Position numbers and translations under genes: made by a program. The notes beneath the pieces are model-generated. The model did not search any database and had not been told where the DNA came from. It saw nothing but the letters and a program-made list of their open reading frames with translations. This document shows positions 25,665 through 34,434 of a stretch of 64,000 nucleotides of DNA, one piece after another (position 1 is the first letter of the stretch; every line of letters begins with the position of its first letter). Source of the stretch: Duganella sp. BuS-21 (GTDB taxonomy: Bacteria > Pseudomonadota > Gammaproteobacteria > Burkholderiales > Burkholderiaceae_D); contig CP097466.1 of NCBI GenBank assembly GCA_041874725.1, positions 1,736,001 to 1,800,000 of the forward strand, in the 5' to 3' direction.

Positions 25665-27059
25665 ATGAAACCTATGCGCCACCACATGTCCAAGATACTC
25701 AAGTTCACGCAATTTTCCGTGCGCGATCTGATCGTTGCCTCAGCGCCCACGGTGCTGGCCATCGTCGGCGTTTGCCTGCTGGCCTACTGGGTGGTGGACC
25801 CGGCGCCACCCCGCACGGTGCGGCTGGGCAGCGGCCAGGAAAACTCGGCCTACGAAGAATTCGGCAAGAAATACGCCGCCGCGCTGGCCAAGCACGGGGT
25901 CAAGGTGACCATGGTGCCCTCGGCCGGTTCCAGCGAAAACCTGCGTAACTTGAAAGAAGGCAAGGTGGACATCGCCTTCGTCCAGAGCGGCTCGACCAAC
26001 GAGGAAGCGGCCGAGCGCGAAGGCCTGTCGTCGTTGGGCAGCCTGTTCGTCGAGCCGCTGTGGCTGTTTCTGCGCGAAGAAAAGGGCAAGCCGCCGATCA
26101 CCACGCTGACCCAGCTGCGCGGCAAGAAGATCAACTACGGTCCCAAGGGCGCCGGCTCGCCGCGCCTGTTCCGCCAGGTGCTTGAACTGAACGGTGTGGA
26201 AAAAGGCGAAGTCGAGCGCTTCTCGCTGGCGAACACGCCGGCCACGGTGGAGTTGCTGGAAGGGCGCATCGACGGCCTGGTGTTCACCTCGGCGCCGGAA
26301 GCGCCGCTGATCCAGATGCTGCTGCAAACGCCGGGCATCAAGCTGTTCGACTTCAGCCAGGCCGAAGCCTACGCGCGCAAGCTGCCCTTCCTCACGCACG
26401 TCACGCTGCCGCAGGGCATCGTCGACCTGGGCCGCAACCTGCCGGCCGAGGACTACAACCTGATCGCGCCGACCGCCACGTTGGTGGCGCGTGAAGACCT
26501 GCATCCGGCGCTGGTGGACTTGTTCGTGCAAGCCGCGTCGGGCATCCACAGCGGCGCCGGCTGGTTCCAGCAGCAGGGGCAATTCCCGTCGGCCAAGTAC
26601 AGCGAAATTCCGGTGGATGCGGAAGCGGCCAAATTCTACAAGAGCGGCCCGCCGTTCCTGCAGCGCTACATGACCTTCTGGCTGGCGAACTTCTTCGACC
26701 GCATGTGGGTGGTGGTGGTGGCGTTGGGCGCCTTGATCCTGCCGCTGTCGAAGGTGATCCCGCCGCTATACGTGTGGCGCATCCGTTCGCGCGTGTACCG
26801 CTGGTACGGGCAGCTGCGGGCGGTGGAGCAAAAGGTCGAGGAAGCGCAGGAGGCGCCTGAGGAAACGCGCACGCAGGTCTATCAGGCCCAGCTCAAGCGC
26901 CTCGACGAGATCGAAGACCTGGTCAACCAGGTATCGATCCCGTTATCGTTTGCGGACGGCCTCTACGGCCTGCGCAGCCACATCCAGTTCGTGCGCAAGC
27001 GCATCCAGTTCCTGATGGGCGAGGGCGCGCCTGTGCCCACCGACGCCGTGCCGATCTAG
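25665..27059 (+). CDS. Membrane-anchored TAXI-family solute-binding protein
   Basis: Resembles the periplasmic substrate-binding subunit of TAXI-type TRAP transporters. A first membrane segment (about residues 24-41 of this start) is followed by the binding domain (RLGSGQENSAYEEFGKKYA, then GKVDIAFVQSGSTNEEAA). A second span (WVVVVALGALILPLSKVI) and a cytoplasmic coiled tail follow (QKVEEAQEAPEETRTQV). The two spans and long tail differ from plain secreted TAXI proteins. No TRAP permease gene is adjacent, so it may be a sensor or partner with a distant permease. Several in-frame starts exist (25644 TTG, 25653, 25665, 25674, 25686). Confidence 0.8.
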   Translation: MKPMRHHMSKILKFTQFSVRDLIVASAPTVLAIVGVCLLAYWVVDPAPPRTVRLGSGQENSAYEEFGKKYAAALAKHGVKVTMVPSAGSSENLRNLKEGKVDIAFVQSGSTNEEAAEREGLSSLGSLFVEPLWLFLREEKGKPPITTLTQLRGKKINYGPKGAGSPRLFRQVLELNGVEKGEVERFSLANTPATVELLEGRIDGLVFTSAPEAPLIQMLLQTPGIKLFDFSQAEAYARKLPFLTHVTLPQGIVDLGRNLPAEDYNLIAPTATLVAREDLHPALVDLFVQAASGIHSGAGWFQQQGQFPSAKYSEIPVDAEAAKFYKSGPPFLQRYMTFWLANFFDRMWVVVVALGALILPLSKVIPPLYVWRIRSRVYRWYGQLRAVEQKVEEAQEAPEETRTQVYQAQLKRLDEIEDLVNQVSIPLSFADGLYGLRSHIQFVRKRIQFLMGEGAPVPTDAVPI

Positions 27060-27061
27060 AT

Positions 27062-27100
27062 TCGGGGTCAGTTCCGACATTCGGACACGAGCCCGAATGG
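27062..27100. repeat. Partial copy of the GGGGTCAGTTCCGACATTCGG repeat
   Basis: GGGGTCAGTTCCGACATTCG followed by GACA is identical to one arm of the long palindrome at 38469-38542. Here it occurs once, within a small hairpin closed by ATTCGGG and CCCGAAT. It sits between the convergent TAXI and rhodanese genes, so it may serve as their shared terminator. Confidence 0.65.
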
Positions 27101-27101
27101 C

Positions 27102-27560
27102 TCAGGCGCCGATCCAGGGTAGGCCGGCCTTGCACCAGCCGTTGATGTTCTTGCGGTGGCCGTGGTCGTCGCGCTCGCCTTCGAAGCCTTCGAGGATGTC
27201 GAAGCAGTGCTGGTAGCCGTGCTCGCTCGCCAGGGTCGCTGCACCACGCGAGCGCACGCCCGAGCGGCATAGGAACAGGATCACCTGGTCCTTGCGCGCC
27301 ACCGAGTTCAGCTGCTCGATAAACTCGTGGTTGGCCACGCCGCCCGGATAGATGTTCCACTGCACCGCACCATGTTGGGCTTCCGGAATGGCCACCCGGC
27401 CAACCCAGTCGCGCTCGGCATTGGTGCGCACGTCCACCAGTTTGACCGCGTTCTCCAGGCTCAGCAACTCAAACGCTTCGGCCGGCGTCACCGCCCCCTC
27501 ATAGGCCCAGTCCTTGCGACGGCCGCGCGCCAGCGCCAGAATCTCATCTATTTTGCTCAT
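27102..27560 (-). CDS. Single-domain rhodanese-like sulfurtransferase
   Basis: Probable thiosulfate or persulfide sulfurtransferase. The 152-residue domain has VKLVDVRTNAERDWVGRV, then the active-site loop LFLCRSGVRSRGAA with catalytic Cys98, and ends with HRKNINGWCKAGLPW. There is no signal peptide. The ATG at 27560 follows GGGAACACC. It is divergent from glnA across a 250-bp control region and could be affected by the NtrC-type sites there. Confidence 0.9.
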   Translation of the reverse strand: MSKIDEILALARGRRKDWAYEGAVTPAEAFELLSLENAVKLVDVRTNAERDWVGRVAIPEAQHGAVQWNIYPGGVANHEFIEQLNSVARKDQVILFLCRSGVRSRGAATLASEHGYQHCFDILEGFEGERDDHGHRKNINGWCKAGLPWIGA

Positions 27561-27622
27561 AGGGTGTTCCCGAAATAAGTTTGAGTTTATTATATGGCGT
27601 CCGTGTAAGTCCGCGACTGCAA

Positions 27623-27707
27623 TGCACCAAAACCATGCGCTTTTCAGAAAAAAATTCAAAATGCACCCACGAAGTGCAAATTGGGGTGAATGCACCAAAT
27701 AGGTGCG
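27623..27707 (+). promoter_or_regulatory. Cluster of NtrC-type binding sites upstream of glnA
   Basis: Three dyads follow the NtrC pattern GCACC-N5-GGTGC to different degrees. TGCACCAAATAGGTGCG at 27691-27707 is the best match. TGCACCCACGAAGTGCA is at 27662-27678, and a weaker TGCACCAAAACCATGCGC is at 27623-27640. They lie 45-130 bp upstream of the sigma-54 promoter, the right place for an enhancer. The regulator GlnG is encoded 3 kb downstream. Confidence 0.75.
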
Positions 27708-27750
27708 CTATCATAGACGTTGCTGACATATAGAAAGTCGTATTTTGGGC

Positions 27751-27767
27751 TGGCATGGATACTGCTT
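27751..27767 (+). promoter_or_regulatory. Sigma-54 promoter of glnA
   Basis: TGGCATGGATACTGCTT has the invariant GG and GC separated by exactly 10 bp, as required for -24/-12 promoters. It lies 44 bp upstream of the glnA ATG. With the NtrC-type sites this predicts induction under nitrogen limitation. Confidence 0.75.
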
Positions 27768-27810
27768 AGTAAGGCCTCACGAGTTCCACATATTCCTTTA
27801 GGAGAGACGC

Positions 27811-29226
27811 ATGGCAATGACAGCCGCAGAAGTTCTGAAAATGGTCCAGGAAAACGAAGTTAAATTCGTTGATTTCCGTTTCGCTGATACCCGTGGTAAA
27901 GAACAGCACGTTACCGTGCCAGTGTCGCACTTCGACATCGACAAGTTCGAATCGGGTCACGCTTTCGACGGTTCCTCGATCGCCGGCTGGAAAGGTATTG
28001 AAGCATCGGACATGATCCTGCTGCCTGATCCAAACACCGCGAACATCGACCCGTTCATGGAAGAGACCACCCTGTTCATGCAGTGCGACGTGATCGAGCC
28101 TGCGGACGGTAAAGGTTACGACCGTGACCCACGCTCCATCGCCAAGCGCGCTGAAGCCTACCTGAAATCGTCGGGCCTGGGCGACACCGCCTACTTCGGT
28201 CCTGAGCCAGAATTCTTCATCTTCGACAGCGTGCGCTGGAAGATCGACATGTCCGGTTGCTTCGTCAAGATCGATTCCGACGAAGCTTCGTGGTCGACCG
28301 ACAAGGACATCGAAGGCGGCAACAGCGGCCATCGTCCTACCGTTAAAGGCGGCTACTTCCCAGTGCCGCCAGTGGACAGCTTCCAGGACATGCGTTCGGA
28401 AATGTGCCTGATCCTGGAATCGCTGGGCATCCCGGTTGAAGTGCACCACCACGAAGTGGCCGGCGCCGGCCAGAACGAAATCGGCACCAAGTTCTCGACC
28501 CTGGTTGAGCGCGCCGACTGGACCCAGAACCTGAAATACGTGGTCTGGAACGTGGCCCACAGCTACGGCAAAACCGCGACCTTCATGCCTAAGCCTATCG
28601 TTGGCGACAACGGTTCGGGCATGCACGTGCACCAGTCGATCTGGAAAGACGGCGTCAACCTGTTCGCCGGCGACGGCTATGCCGGCCTGTCCGACACCGC
28701 GCTGTACTATATCGGCGGCATCATCAAGCACGCCAAGGCACTGAACGCGATCACCAACCCAGGCACCAACTCCTACAAGCGTCTGGTTCCAGGCTTCGAA
28801 GCGCCAGTGAAACTGGCGTACTCGGCTAAAAACCGTTCGGCGTCGATCCGTATTCCACACGTCGCCAATCCAAAAGGCCGCCGTATCGAAACCCGCTTCC
28901 CGGATCCACTGGCCAACGTCTACCTGTGCTTCTCGGCGCTGCTGATGGCTGGTCTGGACGGTATCCAGAACAAAATCCATCCAGGCGAAGCAGCATCGAA
29001 AGATCTGTACCACCTGCCGCCGGAAGAAGACGCACTGATCCCAACCGTGTGCGCATCGCTGGAAGAAGCACTGGACGCCCTGAACAAAGACCGCGAGTTC
29101 CTGACCCGTGGCGGCGTGTTCAGCGATTCCATGATCGATGCTTACATCGAACTGAAAATGCAGGACGTTCAGCGCATGCGCATGACGACTCACCCTGCCG
29201 AGTTCGACATGTACTACTCGCTGTAA
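27811..29226 (+). CDS. glnA: Glutamine synthetase type I
   Basis: Makes glutamine from glutamate, ammonia and ATP; the central nitrogen-assimilation enzyme. Length is 471 residues. The fold landmarks [42 protein letters not shown] and NRSASIRIP are present. Tyr400 in [10 protein letters not shown] is the adenylylation site equivalent to Tyr397 in E. coli, matching the glnE gene later in the window. An AGGAG precedes the ATG. The gene is rich in CCA, CCT and CGT codons compared with its neighbours, as expected for high expression. A strong terminator follows. Confidence 0.98.
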   Translation: MAMTAAEVLKMVQENEVKFVDFRFADTRGKEQHVTVPVSHFDIDKFESGHAFDGSSIAGWKGIEASDMILLPDPNTANIDPFMEETTLFMQCDVIEPADGKGYDRDPRSIAKRAEAYLKSSGLGDTAYFGPEPEFFIFDSVRWKIDMSGCFVKIDSDEASWSTDKDIEGGNSGHRPTVKGGYFPVPPVDSFQDMRSEMCLILESLGIPVEVHHHEVAGAGQNEIGTKFSTLVERADWTQNLKYVVWNVAHSYGKTATFMPKPIVGDNGSGMHVHQSIWKDGVNLFAGDGYAGLSDTALYYIGGIIKHAKALNAITNPGTNSYKRLVPGFEAPVKLAYSAKNRSASIRIPHVANPKGRRIETRFPDPLANVYLCFSALLMAGLDGIQNKIHPGEAASKDLYHLPPEEDALIPTVCASLEEALDALNKDREFLTRGGVFSDSMIDAYIELKMQDVQRMRMTTHPAEFDMYYSL

Positions 29227-29263
29227 TCCACTGCGCCGGCCGGTCCGGCGCGTTGATGTCGCT

Positions 29264-29299
29264 AAAAACGCGGGGCAAGCATGCTTTCCCCGCGTTTTT
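29264..29299 (+). terminator. Intrinsic terminator of glnA
   Basis: AAAAACGCGGGG pairs with CCCCGCGTTTTT around a 12-nt loop, ending in five T, 38 bp after the glnA stop. It would partly separate glnA from the DUF4124-glnL-glnG genes. Confidence 0.92.
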
Positions 29300-29348
29300 C
29301 TTTGGATGGAGTATATTCGGCATGGAATGTTCCACCCACGGATAATGA

Positions 29349-29846
29349 ATGACCATGAGTTTTAAATTGAGTGCGTTGCTGGCGCTGTTCGTCGCCGCCG
29401 CCGCGCAGGGACAGATCTACAAGTGCCAGCCGCCCGGCGGCAGCGTGGAGTTTACCGACATCAATCGCGGCAGCTACTGCAAGCTGATGGACCTGCCCGG
29501 CGTGACCGTGCCGGCGCCGCCGCGCCGCGCCTCGCCGGCGCCGTCGCCGCGCAATGCGCAGCCGACCATGCCCACGGCCACGCCAGGCGAGTTCCCGCGC
29601 GTCGACAGCACCGAGCAGCGCGCACGCGACGCCGACCGGCGCGGCATCCTGGAAGATGAACTGAAAAACGAAACGCTGAAGCTGGCCGATCTGCGCCGTG
29701 AATTCAACGGCGGCGAACCGGAGCGGCGCGGCGACGAACGCAATTACGCGAAATACCAGGAACGGGTGGCCTCCATGCGCGACAGCATCAGCCGCTCGGA
29801 AAAGAATGTGGATGCCTTGAAACGTGAGATCGCGAATATCCGATGA
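29349..29846 (+). CDS. DUF4124-domain exported protein
   Basis: Exported 165-residue protein with a signal peptide (cleavage near AAAAQGQ). It is followed by the short DUF4124 motif IYKCQPPGGSVEFTDINRG with two cysteines (KCQ and SYCK), a proline-rich linker (PAPPRRASPAPSPR) and a charged helical C-terminus likely to form a coiled coil. Function unknown. It lies between glnA and glnL, ending 10 bp before glnL, so it is probably transcribed with the nitrogen two-component genes. The start could be 29349 or 29355. Confidence 0.85.
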   Translation: MTMSFKLSALLALFVAAAAQGQIYKCQPPGGSVEFTDINRGSYCKLMDLPGVTVPAPPRRASPAPSPRNAQPTMPTATPGEFPRVDSTEQRARDADRRGILEDELKNETLKLADLRREFNGGEPERRGDERNYAKYQERVASMRDSISRSEKNVDALKREIANIR

Positions 29847-29856
29847 CGAGTTTACT

Positions 29857-30969
29857 ATGAGCCTAGTGAGTAATATCGCGGCCCGCGCGGCCGCCGCCAT
29901 CAACCGCCCGCCGTCGTTGGCCGGACTGGAGTTGCTGGCCTCCGCCGTGGTGCTGCTCGATGGCGAGGGGCGCATCGCCTACGCCAACGCCGCCGCCGAG
30001 AACCTGCTGGAAAGCTCGCTCAAGGCGTTGTCGCGCCAGACGCTGAGCGCGCAGTTCCTGAATGCCGATGAGCTGGACAATATCTGCGACCAGGCGCGCG
30101 AACACCAGTTCTCCGACCTGCGCCAGGACCTGACGCTGGAACGCGCCGGCCGCGAGCCGCTGCATGTGCACAGCATCGTCTCGGCCGTGGACGAGCCGGC
30201 CGGCGGCGTGCTGATCGAACTGCGCGAAAACCAGCAGCACCTCAAGCTGGACCGCGAGGAGCGCATCCTCGACCAGAGCCAGGTCAACAAGGAGCTGATC
30301 CGCAACCTGGCGCACGAGATCAAGAACCCGCTGGGCGGCATCCGTGGCGCTGCACAGCTGCTGGAAATGGAGCTGCCGGCGCTGCACGCGGTGCAGTTGC
30401 GCGAATATACGCAGGTCATCATCAAGGAAGCCGACCGCCTGCAAACGCTGGTGGACCGCCTGCTGGCGCCGCACCGACGCCCGCACATCGTCGGTGACGT
30501 CAACATCCACGAAGTGCTGGAGCGCGTGCGCAGCCTGATGCTGGCCGAGTTCCCATCCGGCCTGACCATCCTGCGCGATTACGACGCTTCGATTCCCGAG
30601 TTCCGGGGCGACAAGGAACAGCTGATCCAGACCGTACTCAACATCGCGCACAACGCCGCCCAAGCGCTGTCGGCGCAGATCGAAGCGGGTAGTGCGCAGA
30701 TCGTTTTGAAGACGCGCGTGGCGCGTCAGGTCACCTTGGCCAAGGTCCGCTACGGGCTGGCATTAGACTTGCATATCATTGACAATGGACCGGGTATCGC
30801 ACCGCAGATCCGTGACCGCATCTTCTACCCATTGGTATCAGGCAGGGAGGGCGGCAGTGGCCTGGGCTTGACCCTGGCGCAGACCTTCGTGCAACAGCAC
30901 ATGGGTGTGATCGAGTGCGAGAGCCGGCCTGGATTTACGGATTTCCGTATTCTGCTGCCGTTGCCATAA
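29857..30969 (+). CDS. glnL: Nitrogen regulation sensor kinase NtrB
   Basis: Cytoplasmic histidine kinase/phosphatase that sets GlnG phosphorylation according to PII (GlnB) signalling. An N-terminal PAS domain (residues about 22-130) is followed by the H box NLAHEIKNPLGG with His153, then the N and G boxes (LNIAHNAAQAL, DNGPGIA, SGLGLTLAQ). Length is 370 residues from the ATG at 29857; a GTG at 29824 would overlap the previous gene. It is followed 64 bp later by glnG. Confidence 0.96.
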   Translation: MSLVSNIAARAAAAINRPPSLAGLELLASAVVLLDGEGRIAYANAAAENLLESSLKALSRQTLSAQFLNADELDNICDQAREHQFSDLRQDLTLERAGREPLHVHSIVSAVDEPAGGVLIELRENQQHLKLDREERILDQSQVNKELIRNLAHEIKNPLGGIRGAAQLLEMELPALHAVQLREYTQVIIKEADRLQTLVDRLLAPHRRPHIVGDVNIHEVLERVRSLMLAEFPSGLTILRDYDASIPEFRGDKEQLIQTVLNIAHNAAQALSAQIEAGSAQIVLKTRVARQVTLAKVRYGLALDLHIIDNGPGIAPQIRDRIFYPLVSGREGGSGLGLTLAQTFVQQHMGVIECESRPGFTDFRILLPLP

Positions 30970-31033
30970 GCCGTGGTGAGTAGTGCGGACCGAGTCCCTT
31001 GATAGACGATCCATCGCGGAATACACATAACAC

Positions 31034-32539
31034 ATGAAGCCAATCTGGATAGTAGACGACGACGAATCGATCCGCTGGGTACTGGAAAAAGCACTCGCCA
31101 GGGAAAACCTGGCCACGAAGAGTTTTGCCAACGCGCGCGACGCCATCGCCGCACTGGAGTTCGAGACGCCGCAAGTGCTGGTGTCCGACATCCGCATGCC
31201 GGGCGACTCGGGCCTGGACCTGCTGCAGCTGGTGAAGTCGCGCCTGCCCGGCCTGCCGGTCATCATCATTACCGCCTTCTCCGACCTGGACTCCGCCGTG
31301 GCGGCGTTCCAGGGCGGCGCCTTTGAATACCTGGCCAAACCGTTCGACATCGACAAGGCTGTCGAGCTGATCCGGCGTGCGCTCGATGAGAGCCTGCGCG
31401 AAACCAGCGTCGAATCGGGCCCGACCGAAACGCCGGAAATCCTCGGCCAGGCGCCGGCGATGCAGGAAGTCTTCCGCGCCATCGGCCGCCTGTCGCAATC
31501 GAATGTGACGGTGCTGATCACCGGTGAATCGGGCTCGGGCAAGGAGCTGGTGGCGCGCGCGCTGCACAAGCATAGCCCGCGCGCCTCGCAGCCTTTCATC
31601 GCGCTCAACACGGCGGCGATTCCGAAGGACTTGCTGGAGTCGGAACTGTTCGGTCACGAACGCGGCGCCTTCACCGGTGCGCAGACCACGCGGCGCGGCC
31701 GCTTCGAGCAGGCCGAGAACGGCACGCTGTTCCTCGACGAGATTGGCGACATGCCGTTTGATTTGCAGACGCGGCTGTTGCGCGTGCTGTCGGACGGCCA
31801 TTTCTATCGCGTCGGCGGCCACCAGCCGCTGAAGGCCAACGTGCGCGTGATCACCGCCACGCACCAAAATCTGGAGCAGCGCGTGCGCGAGGGTTTGTTC
31901 CGCGAAGATTTGTATCACCGTTTGAACGTGATCCGCCTGCGCCTGCCCAGTTTGAGGGAGCGGCGCGAGGATATCCCCCTTTTGGTGCGCCACTTCCTGG
32001 TGCAAAGCGCCAAGCAGCTCGGCGTCGAGGCCAAGCGCATGAGCGACGCGGCGCTGCAGTTCCTGTGCGGCCTGGAGTTGCCGGGCAATGTGCGCCAGCT
32101 GGAAAACCTGTGCAACTGGATTACCGTGATGGCGCCGGGGCAGACGGTGGAGATCAAGGATCTGCCGCTCGAGCTGTCCCAGGAAAAAGGCGGCGCGACT
32201 GCGGCGCCGCTGGTGGCTGGCGCTGCGCCTGGGTCGGCGCCGGAAAGTTATAGCGCGCCTATCCACCACGGCATGGTGACGCCGGTGGCCGACGCTGCTG
32301 CCGGTTCGCCGGACGCATGGCTGACCTTGCTGGAAGCGCAGGCTGCCAGCATGCTGAGCGGCGGTCAGCAGGAAGTGATGGCGGTGCTGGGCCGGCAGTT
32401 CGAGTCGGCGCTGATCCGCACCGCGCTCAAGCACACGCACGGCCGCAAGAACGATGCGGCGGTGCGCCTGGGCATCGGTCGCAACACCATCACCCGCAAG
32501 ATCGCCGAGCTCGGCATCGACGGCGCCAAGGACGATTAA
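31034..32539 (+). CDS. glnG: Nitrogen regulator NtrC (sigma-54 activator)
   Basis: Response regulator activating sigma-54 promoters under nitrogen limitation. The receiver domain has the phosphorylated Asp52 (VSDIRMPG). The AAA+ domain has GESGSGKE at 164-171 and the sigma-54-contacting GAFTGA at 211-216. The C-terminal Fis-type helix-turn-helix includes [18 protein letters not shown]. Length is 501 residues, slightly longer than in enterics because of the linker before the HTH. The likely target is the glnA promoter upstream. Its stop overlaps that of the convergent GlxA-type gene by 4 bp. Confidence 0.97.
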   Translation: MKPIWIVDDDESIRWVLEKALARENLATKSFANARDAIAALEFETPQVLVSDIRMPGDSGLDLLQLVKSRLPGLPVIIITAFSDLDSAVAAFQGGAFEYLAKPFDIDKAVELIRRALDESLRETSVESGPTETPEILGQAPAMQEVFRAIGRLSQSNVTVLITGESGSGKELVARALHKHSPRASQPFIALNTAAIPKDLLESELFGHERGAFTGAQTTRRGRFEQAENGTLFLDEIGDMPFDLQTRLLRVLSDGHFYRVGGHQPLKANVRVITATHQNLEQRVREGLFREDLYHRLNVIRLRLPSLRERREDIPLLVRHFLVQSAKQLGVEAKRMSDAALQFLCGLELPGNVRQLENLCNWITVMAPGQTVEIKDLPLELSQEKGGATAAPLVAGAAPGSAPESYSAPIHHGMVTPVADAAAGSPDAWLTLLEAQAASMLSGGQQEVMAVLGRQFESALIRTALKHTHGRKNDAAVRLGIGRNTITRKIAELGIDGAKDD

Positions 32540-33489
32540 GTAGCCGATTCCGCACCGGCGCGTGCGGCGCGCTTGATCGCCTGCGGCGGCATGCCGTAGG
32601 CACGGATGAAGGCGCGGCGCATGCGTTCGGGATCGTCGAATCCCACCTCGCGGGCCACCACGTCGATGGCGTGGTTGCCTTCTTCAATCATGGTACGCGC
32701 CGCTTCCACGCGCAGCGTTTCCACCGCCTTGGCCGGCGATTGCCCGGTCTCCAATCTGAACGCACGCGTGAACTGGCGCCGGCTCAGCGTGGCCGCGTCC
32801 GCCAATTCGTCCACCGACAAGGCCTTGCGCAGGTTGCGCTTGGCATAGCTCAGGGCGTTCTGGATGCGGTCCGACTTCGGCTCCAGCTCCAGCAGCGCCG
32901 AGAATTGCGACTGGCCGCCGGTGCGCCGGTGGTACACCACCATCTTGCGCGCCACCGCGCGCGCCAGCTCGACGCCGTAATCGGCCTCTACCAAGGCCAG
33001 CGACAGGTCGATACAAGCGGTCATGCCGGCCGAACTCCAGATCCGTTCGTCTTCGATGTAGATGCGGTCTTCTTCCACCCTGGCTTTCGGATACAGCCGC
33101 TGCAGTTCGCGCGCCATGGCCCAATGCGTGGTCACGCGGCGGCCGTCGATCAGGCCGGCTTCCGCCAACTGGAAGGCGCCGGCGCAGATACTGGCGGTGC
33201 GCCGCGACGCCTGGCTCGCTTCACGCAGGAAGGCGGTGAACGGCGGCATGGGCGGTGTCGCCTCGCTGCTGCCGGCCACCATGATGGTGTCGAACGCCGG
33301 CGCGCCGAAGCGCTCGGTCAGCACCGCCACGCCGGAAGAGCTGCGCACCGGGCCGCCCAGTTCGGACAGTACCGTCAGCTCGTAGTACGGCCCGCCCGGC
33401 AGGGAGTTGGCGGTCTCGAATACCGCCACCACCGCCATGTCGATGATCTGGAAATCGGGAAACAGCAGCAAACCGATGGTTTTTTTCAT
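32536..33489 (-). CDS. GlxA-family transcriptional regulator (DJ-1/PfpI plus AraC HTH)
   Basis: Predicted DNA-binding regulator with an N-terminal DJ-1/PfpI-like domain (residues 1-185; ASICAGAFQLAEAGL carries the nucleophile-elbow cysteine) and a C-terminal AraC/XylS helix-turn-helix pair (LSVDELADAATLSRRQFTRAF, split by a second helix around DVVAREVGFDD). Length is 317 residues. It is divergently transcribed from the SDR gene with an 89-bp gap, so it probably controls that gene. It converges tail to tail with glnG. Confidence 0.92.
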   Translation of the reverse strand: MKKTIGLLLFPDFQIIDMAVVAVFETANSLPGGPYYELTVLSELGGPVRSSSGVAVLTERFGAPAFDTIMVAGSSEATPPMPPFTAFLREASQASRRTASICAGAFQLAEAGLIDGRRVTTHWAMARELQRLYPKARVEEDRIYIEDERIWSSAGMTACIDLSLALVEADYGVELARAVARKMVVYHRRTGGQSQFSALLELEPKSDRIQNALSYAKRNLRKALSVDELADAATLSRRQFTRAFRLETGQSPAKAVETLRVEAARTMIEEGNHAIDVVAREVGFDDPERMRRAFIRAYGMPPQAIKRAARAGAESAT

Positions 33490-33578
33490 GATGGCCTGAA
33501 ATGAGGTTTCTATGTCACACGGGCCTTAGTTTGCGCCGATACACTGCTCCTGTCAATTCAACGAAAGGAAGCATCAAG

Positions 33579-34364
33579 ATGAAAACCGCATTGATTACCG
33601 GCGCATCCTCGGGCATAGGCGCCATTTACGCAGACCGCCTGGCACGCCGCGGCTACGACCTGATCTTGACCGGGCGCGATGGCGCCAAGCTGTCCGCGCT
33701 GGCGGCCCGACTGGAGGCCGACACCGGCCGCAAGGTCGACACCATCGCCGCCGATCTGGCCGTGAAGGCCGATCTGCGCCGCGTCGAGCAGCGCCTGGCC
33801 AGCGACGCCAGCATCAGCATGCTGGTGAATAACGCCGGCCTCGGCGCCGTCAAGCCGCTGATCGATTCCACGCCGGAGGAACTGGATGCGTTGATCGATG
33901 TCAACGTCACCGCGCTGACGCGCCTGACCCGCGCCGTGGCGCCGGGGCTGGTGGCGCGCGGCGAAGGCGCCATCATCAACGTGTCGTCGATCGTGGCGCT
34001 CAAGCCGGAACTGTTGAACGGCACTTATGGCGGTAGCAAGGCTTTCGTGCTGGCGCTGACGCAGTCGCTGCACCATGAACTGAGCGGCAAGGGCATCCAG
34101 CTTCAGGCCGTGCTGCCGGGCGTGACCGCCACGCCGTTCTGGGACCGCGCCGGCCACGCCGTCTCGAATTTGCCGACCGAGTGGGTGATGACGCCGGAAG
34201 ACCTGGTCGACGCCGCGCTGGCCGGCTTCGACCAGCGCGAGCTGGTGACGGTGCCGCCGCTGCCGGAGCTGGACGACTTCAACCGCATGGAGGAAGCGCG
34301 CCACGCCATGGCGGGCCGGCTGTCCAACAGCAAGCCGGCCGCGCGCTATCTAGCAGAAACGTAA
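33579..34364 (+). CDS. Short-chain dehydrogenase/reductase
   Basis: NAD(P)-dependent oxidoreductase of the classical SDR type: TGASSGIG at residues 7-14, NNAG at about 86, and the active site INVSSIVALKPELLNGTYGGSK with Ser, Tyr and Lys. Length is 261 residues. The start at 33579 follows AAAGGAA; upstream in-frame codons are not family-like. The substrate is unknown. The divergent GlxA-type regulator is the likely controller. A strong terminator follows. Confidence 0.92.
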   Translation: MKTALITGASSGIGAIYADRLARRGYDLILTGRDGAKLSALAARLEADTGRKVDTIAADLAVKADLRRVEQRLASDASISMLVNNAGLGAVKPLIDSTPEELDALIDVNVTALTRLTRAVAPGLVARGEGAIINVSSIVALKPELLNGTYGGSKAFVLALTQSLHHELSGKGIQLQAVLPGVTATPFWDRAGHAVSNLPTEWVMTPEDLVDAALAGFDQRELVTVPPLPELDDFNRMEEARHAMAGRLSNSKPAARYLAET

Positions 34365-34388
34365 TCTTGCTCGGCAGCAGTTTGAGGT

Positions 34389-34423
34389 AAGCTCTTGGCT
34401 GACAAGCCAGGAGCTTTTTTTTT
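34389..34423 (+). terminator. Intrinsic terminator after SDR gene
   Basis: AAGCTCTTGGCT and AGCCAGGAGCTT form a hairpin around GACA followed by nine T. It ends only 11 bp before the corA start, so corA must use a promoter within or beyond this element or depend on read-through. Confidence 0.9.
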
Positions 34424-34434
34424 ATGGAATACGT

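Noticed and set aside
34365..34434. Magnesium riboswitch upstream of corA
   Set aside because: The corA leader is only 11 bp after the preceding terminator, leaving no room for an aptamer; the hairpin is an ordinary intrinsic terminator.
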